A stretch of 64,000 nt of DNA, taken from NCBI GenBank assembly GCA_035995025.1, contig DASYKY010000113.1:23463-87462 (forward strand). The letters are read 5' to 3'. This document shows positions 60,251-64,000 of the stretch, one piece after another. The notes beneath the pieces are model-generated. The model saw nothing but the letters and a program-made list of their open reading frames with translations. It did not search any database and was not told the DNA's origin. Position 1 is the first letter of the stretch. The number at the start of each line of letters is the position of its first letter. The position numbers and the translations under genes were made by a program. The DNA is from Actinophytocola sp035995025 (GTDB lineage: Bacteria; Actinomycetota; Actinomycetes; Mycobacteriales; Pseudonocardiaceae).

Positions 60251-61114
60251 GTGGAGATTGGCTTCATCGGCCTCGGCGTGATGGGTGAGCCCATGGCACG
60301 CAACATGGCTAGCGCGGGTGTCCCGCTCGTCGTCTGGAACCGCACGGCCAAGCGGGTGGACGCGGCCGTGGCCGCGAGCCCGGACGAGGTGTTCGCCAGG
60401 GCGGACACCGTATTCCTGATGCTCGCCGACGGCGACGCGGTCGACGCCGTGCTGGGCCGCGGCACCGAACGGTTCACCAGGTACGCCGCCGGGCACACGA
60501 TCGTCCACATGGGAACGACCGAGGCGGCCTACTCGCGCGGGCTCGGGGCCGACGTCCGCGCGGCGGGCGGCCACTACGTCGAGGCGCCGGTGTCCGGCTC
60601 GCGCACGCCGGCCGAGGCGGGCGAGCTGGTCGCGATGGTGGCGGGGGAGCGCGCGGCGGTTACGCGCGTATGCCCGCTGCTGACACCGATGTGCCGCGAG
60701 ATCGTCGAGTGCGGCGCGGTGCCGGGCGCGATGGTGATGAAGCTGGCGGTGAACCTCTTCCTCATCACGATGGTGACCGGCCTCGCCGAGGCAGTCCACT
60801 TCGCCGCGCGGCACGACCTCGACCTGTCGACGTTCGTGGACGTGCTGGGCGCGGGCCCGATGGCGAGCGGCGTGTCCCGGACCAAGTCGGCCAAGCTCGC
60901 AGCCCGTGACTTCGCCGTGCAGGCATCGATCTCGAACGTGCTCTACAACAACCGGCTCATCGCCGGCGCCGCGCGGGCGGCCGGCATCGCGTCGCCGTTG
61001 CTGGACGTCTGCCATGCCCTGTTCGGCGAGACCGAGGCGCTCGGGCTCGGCGCGACCGACATGGCCGCCGTGATTCTCGCGATCGAGGGAAGAACGACGG
61101 CCCAAGGCCTGTAA
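60251..61114 (+). CDS. NAD(P)-dependent beta-hydroxyacid dehydrogenase family protein
   Basis: 287-residue enzyme: Rossmann motif GFIGLGVMGEPMARNMA, HMGTTEAAYSRGLGADV, substrate loop VEAPVSGSRTPAEAGELVA, and the catalytic-Lys helix AMVMKLAVNLFLITM. Matches 3-hydroxyisobutyrate dehydrogenase/GlyR1-like reductases; the carboxylate- or semialdehyde-type substrate is not identified. GTG start (VEIGFIGLG); TetR operator overlaps its promoter region, so expression should be controlled by the divergent repressor. Confidence 0.92.
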   Translation: MEIGFIGLGVMGEPMARNMASAGVPLVVWNRTAKRVDAAVAASPDEVFARADTVFLMLADGDAVDAVLGRGTERFTRYAAGHTIVHMGTTEAAYSRGLGADVRAAGGHYVEAPVSGSRTPAEAGELVAMVAGERAAVTRVCPLLTPMCREIVECGAVPGAMVMKLAVNLFLITMVTGLAEAVHFAARHDLDLSTFVDVLGAGPMASGVSRTKSAKLAARDFAVQASISNVLYNNRLIAGAARAAGIASPLLDVCHALFGETEALGLGATDMAAVILAIEGRTTAQGL

Positions 61115-61171
61115 TGGCCCACGCTCGGTAACCGACAAGAGGGAGGACGAACCCAACGAAGGGGGGCCGGC

Positions 61172-63772
61172 GTGGTGCGCACACCGCCGCTGGCGCATGC
61201 CGAGACGGTCGTCCCACAGGCGGGCTGGATTCTTCGGCAGATCGCGGCGGCACCGGGGGAGGCGCTGACCGCGGCGATCGTCGGGCCGGGCGGCACGGGC
61301 AAGTCGACGCTGGTCAAGGCCCTGCTGGCCGCCTATGCGGACGCGGGCGTGGACGCCGTGCGGGTCGACCTGGACACCGACCTCGCGGCGGTACCGGACG
61401 GCGTGCCGCTGCTGGTCGACGACGCGCACCGGCTCGGCCGCGACGCGCTCGCCGCCCTCCGGGAGCGGGCCCGGGCGGACGGCACACGCATGGTGGTTAA
61501 TTACCGTCCGTGGCCACGTCCGGATGGTCTCTCCTCCCTGGGGGCCCAGCTCTCCCGGCACCACTCGCCGATCGTGCTCGGGCACCTCGGCCGCGAGGAG
61601 GTCGCCGACCAGATCGCCCGCCGGGTGGGCTGCCCGCCGCCGGAGGCGCTGGTGGCGCTCGTGCACGAGCAGTCGGGCGGACTGCCGATGTTCGTCGGCC
61701 TCGTCACGCAGGCCATGCACGACACCGGTCGCTTCGATCCGCGCCACCCCGACCGCTTCCGCCGCCCGCCGCGGGTGTCGGTCTCGCCCGGCCTCGCCGA
61801 GCGGCTGCGCTACCTGCTCGAGGCGCTCGACCCGCGCATCTACCACGTCCTCGAGGCGCTGGCGCTCGGCGCGCCGCTGGACGCCGAGGTGCTGTGCCCG
61901 CTGCTCGGCACCGACCCGGCCGACCTCGCCGAGACGGTCGACGCCGCGCTCGCCACCGGCCTGCTCACCGAGTCCGGCGAGCTCATCGTGTTCGTGCGCA
62001 ACCTCGTGCTGCGGCTGATCCCGGTGCTGCGCTGCCGAAACATCCAGCGGCGCCTGGCGGAGATCCAGCTCGACAGCGGCGGCCCGATGCTGACCGTCGG
62101 CCGGCAGCTCGCCGAGTCGCGAGCGACCGGCGCCCGCGCGTCCACCGTGATGGCCGCCGCGGCCGACGAGGCGTTGCGTACGTCGCCACGCCTGGCGGTC
62201 GAGTTGTATGACGCGGCGGCGCGGGCCGGCGGCAGCACGCCCGCGGTGGTGGCGCGCCGCGCACAGGCGGCCGCGCTCGCCGGGGATCCCGAGCGGGCGC
62301 TGCGGCTCGCCGACGAGATCCTCACCGCGGAGGGCGCCGCGCAGCCGGACCGGCGGCGGGCGTTGTCGGTCACCGCGGCGATCCTGGCGCAGCGCGGGTT
62401 CGCCGCGCGCTCCGCCGAGCTGTACCAGAGCCTGGGCGGCGCGGACGTGCTGCTGGCCGTGCCGGCGCTGCTGGCCGCGGGTGGGCTGGAGCGGGCGCGC
62501 GCGGTCCTCGCGGCCGCCCCGCCGAGCGAGACCGACGCGCCGACGCTGTCCGCCTCGGCGGTCCGGTTGCTCGCCGCGGGGGCGCTGGAGTCCGTGGACG
62601 GGGACATCGCGGTCGCGCTGTCGCATCTCACGCAGGCGGCCGGGCTGCTGGAGTCCGCGGGGGACGCGGTGCTGCTGCCGTACAGCCCGGCGGAGCTGGT
62701 CGCGGTCGTCGCCGCCCAGTGCGGGGAGGCGGCGCTGGCGGACGCCACGCTGGGGCACGCGGTCGCCGCGAAGCTCGGCGGCGGGCTCGCCCAGGCGCGG
62801 CACCTGCTGCTGCACGGGTGGAACGCCCTCAGCCGGGGCGCGCTCGGCACGGCGCAGGGGGTGCTGGACCGGCTCGGCGCGGCGCCGCTGGAGCCGGGCG
62901 ACGAGCTGCTGGCCGCCGCGCTGGCCACCGGGCTGGCGCGCCGCGGCGGTGACTCGGCGGCGCTGGCGTCGGCGTTCGCGCGCGGGCGGACGGCGTTGAT
63001 CCGCCACCCCGTGGACCTCTACCTGGTGCGGCAGGTGGGGGAGTTCGCGGTGGCGGCGGCGCTCCTCGGCGAGCGCGAGTCGATCGCGCCGCACCTCGAC
63101 CAGGCGCGGGCGTTGCTGGCCGCGCTCGGCGACCCACCACTGTGGACGGTGCCGTTGCACTGGAGCTCGCTGCACGCCGACCTGGCGGTGGGCGATCTGG
63201 CGGCGGCGGAGACGCACGCGTCGGCGCTGGCGGCCGTGCCGGCGCGGCACGCGCGCGCGTTCGCCGCGGCGGCGGCCTGCTGGCTGCGGGTGGCCCGCGG
63301 CGACGTCGACCCGGACGAGGTCCGCGCGGCGGCCATCGGCCTGCACCACGCGGGCCTGACCGCGGACGGCGCGCAGCTGGCCGCGTCGGCGTCGGTGCGC
63401 ACGGCGGACCGCAAGGAGGGCGCGGGCCTGATGGCGTTCGCCCGCAACCTGAGCGACAGCCCGGCGGTCGAGCCGGCCCCGGCACCCGAGCGGGCGGAGG
63501 CCGCACGCGAGATCGAGCCGACGGACCCGCCCGCCGCGTCGCCCGCCGCGTCGCCGCTGCTGAGCGAGCGCGAGCTGGAGGTGGGCAGGCTGATCCTGGC
63601 CGGCCTGACGCACAAGCAGATCGGGGCCCGCCTGTTCATCTCGGCGAAGACCGTGGAGCACCACGTGGCCCGCATGCGCAACCGCCTGGGCGCCGACGGC
63701 CGCAACGAGCTGTTCGGCATGCTCCGCACCCTGATCGGCGACCAGGAACCCACGACAACAAGCGCCACCTGA
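61172..63772 (+). CDS. LuxR-type ATPase regulator (IniR-like)
   Basis: 866-residue STAND-type regulator: Walker A GPGGTGKST (38-46), Walker B VPLLVDDAHRLGRDALAAL, MVVNYRPWPRPDGLSSLGAQ, a winged helix (YHVLEALALGAPLDAEVL), TPR-like repeats (about 370-740, many Ala/Leu helices) and a C-terminal LuxR HTH (LSERELEVGRLILAGLTHKQ, ARLFISAKTVEHHVARMRNR). The order and the YRPWPR block resemble IniR, the isoniazid-response regulator of mycobacteria. GTG start with GGGGGG 6 bp upstream. The target is unknown; no iniBAC-like genes are in the window. Confidence 0.85.
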   Translation: MVRTPPLAHAETVVPQAGWILRQIAAAPGEALTAAIVGPGGTGKSTLVKALLAAYADAGVDAVRVDLDTDLAAVPDGVPLLVDDAHRLGRDALAALRERARADGTRMVVNYRPWPRPDGLSSLGAQLSRHHSPIVLGHLGREEVADQIARRVGCPPPEALVALVHEQSGGLPMFVGLVTQAMHDTGRFDPRHPDRFRRPPRVSVSPGLAERLRYLLEALDPRIYHVLEALALGAPLDAEVLCPLLGTDPADLAETVDAALATGLLTESGELIVFVRNLVLRLIPVLRCRNIQRRLAEIQLDSGGPMLTVGRQLAESRATGARASTVMAAAADEALRTSPRLAVELYDAAARAGGSTPAVVARRAQAAALAGDPERALRLADEILTAEGAAQPDRRRALSVTAAILAQRGFAARSAELYQSLGGADVLLAVPALLAAGGLERARAVLAAAPPSETDAPTLSASAVRLLAAGALESVDGDIAVALSHLTQAAGLLESAGDAVLLPYSPAELVAVVAAQCGEAALADATLGHAVAAKLGGGLAQARHLLLHGWNALSRGALGTAQGVLDRLGAAPLEPGDELLAAALATGLARRGGDSAALASAFARGRTALIRHPVDLYLVRQVGEFAVAAALLGERESIAPHLDQARALLAALGDPPLWTVPLHWSSLHADLAVGDLAAAETHASALAAVPARHARAFAAAAACWLRVARGDVDPDEVRAAAIGLHHAGLTADGAQLAASASVRTADRKEGAGLMAFARNLSDSPAVEPAPAPERAEAAREIEPTDPPAASPAASPLLSERELEVGRLILAGLTHKQIGARLFISAKTVEHHVARMRNRLGADGRNELFGMLRTLIGDQEPTTTSAT

Positions 63773-63795
63773 CACCACCGCGCGCCGGTCCTCGC

Positions 63796-63839
63796 GAGTC
63801 CAACGCTCCGGGCTGGTGAGTCCAACGCTCCGGGCTGGC
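63796..63839. repeat. two 22-bp direct repeats
   Basis: Two adjacent 22-bp units starting GAGTCCAACGCTCCGGGC, differing only in the last base, with a decayed third copy (GAGTTCACC) after. The core GAGTCCAAC is the reverse complement of GTTGGACTC in the array that follows. Confidence 0.85.
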
Positions 63840-63867
63840 GAGTTCACCGCCTCGCGGCAACCGGCGC

Positions 63868-64000
63868 GCGTCGGACTCGCGCGCGCCGAGCGTCGGACTC
63901 GCGCCTGCTGGGTGTTGGACTCGCGGGTGGTGGGTGTTGGACTCGCGGGTGGTGGGTGTTGGACTCGCGGGTGGTGGGTGTTGGACTCGCGGGTGGTGGG
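63868..64000. repeat. 22-bp tandem repeat array running off the window
   Basis: Six consecutive 22-bp units: two divergent (starting GCGTCGGACTCGCG at 63868 and 63890) and four identical (starting GTGTTGGACTCGCG at 63912, 63934, 63956, 63978). There are no unique spacers, so it is not CRISPR. Units are GC-rich with constant core GGACTCGCG. Confidence 0.92.

Noticed and set aside
63868..64000. Possible CRISPR array
   Set aside because: Units are contiguous 22-bp tandem repeats without unique spacers and no cas genes are present.
1..64000. tRNA, rRNA, insertion sequences, integrases, att sites
   Set aside because: None recognised on reading; the decayed tract at 15-26 kb carries no transposase or integrase sequence.

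Overview
The window is high-GC, tightly packed actinobacterial DNA with frequent GTG starts, GGAGG-type ribosome binding sites and many 4-nt ATGA/GTGA gene overlaps. Gene content (Actinobacterial Holin-X/DUF3618 proteins, GAF-ANTAR regulator, LigD polymerase domain, IniR-like LuxR ATPase, trypsin-co-occurring and EACC1 conflict components, large glycosyltransferase operon) suggests a Pseudonocardiaceae-type genome such as Amycolatopsis. This taxonomic guess is inference; no rRNA or tRNA gene was found to test it.

1-8.2 kb: a minus-strand micro-operon (79-aa protein, 43-aa lysine-rich peptide, MBL-fold hydrolase running off the left edge), then a plus-strand operon of two MmgE/PrpD paralogues and a complete Fe(III)-type ABC importer, probably uptake plus lyase/epimerase processing of a small carboxylic acid. 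8.3-15.2 kb: SDR/HxlR divergent pair with a clear operator, PPK2, DUF2252, GH15 and a class II glutamine amidotransferase. 15.2-26.4 kb: a tract rich in broken genes (LuxR-ATPase regulator, an unknown gene, DUF1684 fragment, GNAT, LLM oxidoreductase with probable deletions, EACC1 and caspase remnants), interleaved with intact genes for a phage-fibre-like protein, a PAC2 protein, a coiled-coil/Zn protein and a three-gene locus (lone condensation domain, LicD-methyltransferase fusion, coiled-coil protein).

26.4-37 kb: GAF-ANTAR regulator, a translationally coupled operon of four glycosyltransferases, and envelope/stress genes (DUF2795, DUF3618, Holin-X, hemerythrin, STAS, glucose-dehydrogenase-type SDR). 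37.1-46.4 kb: the most striking block, a five-gene operon of TCAD1 protein, trypsin-like protease, MoxR AAA+ ATPase, vWA-like SAV_2336-type protein and an 1827-residue STAND-like/WD40 protein whose Walker A lysine is valine. It looks like an NTP-dependent immune (conflict) system.

46.4-64 kb: alpha/beta hydrolase, cold-shock protein, methyltransferase, LigD polymerase domain, a CHASE3-HAMP protein that has lost its kinase residues, HAD acid phosphatase, an ArsR-SRPBCC operon with palindromic operator, a STAS protein, a VC0807-like membrane protein, a NarL-type two-component pair, htpG and a linked unknown gene, a TetR/GNAT/dehydrogenase group sharing one operator motif, and an IniR-like regulator. 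The window ends inside a 22-bp tandem repeat array.
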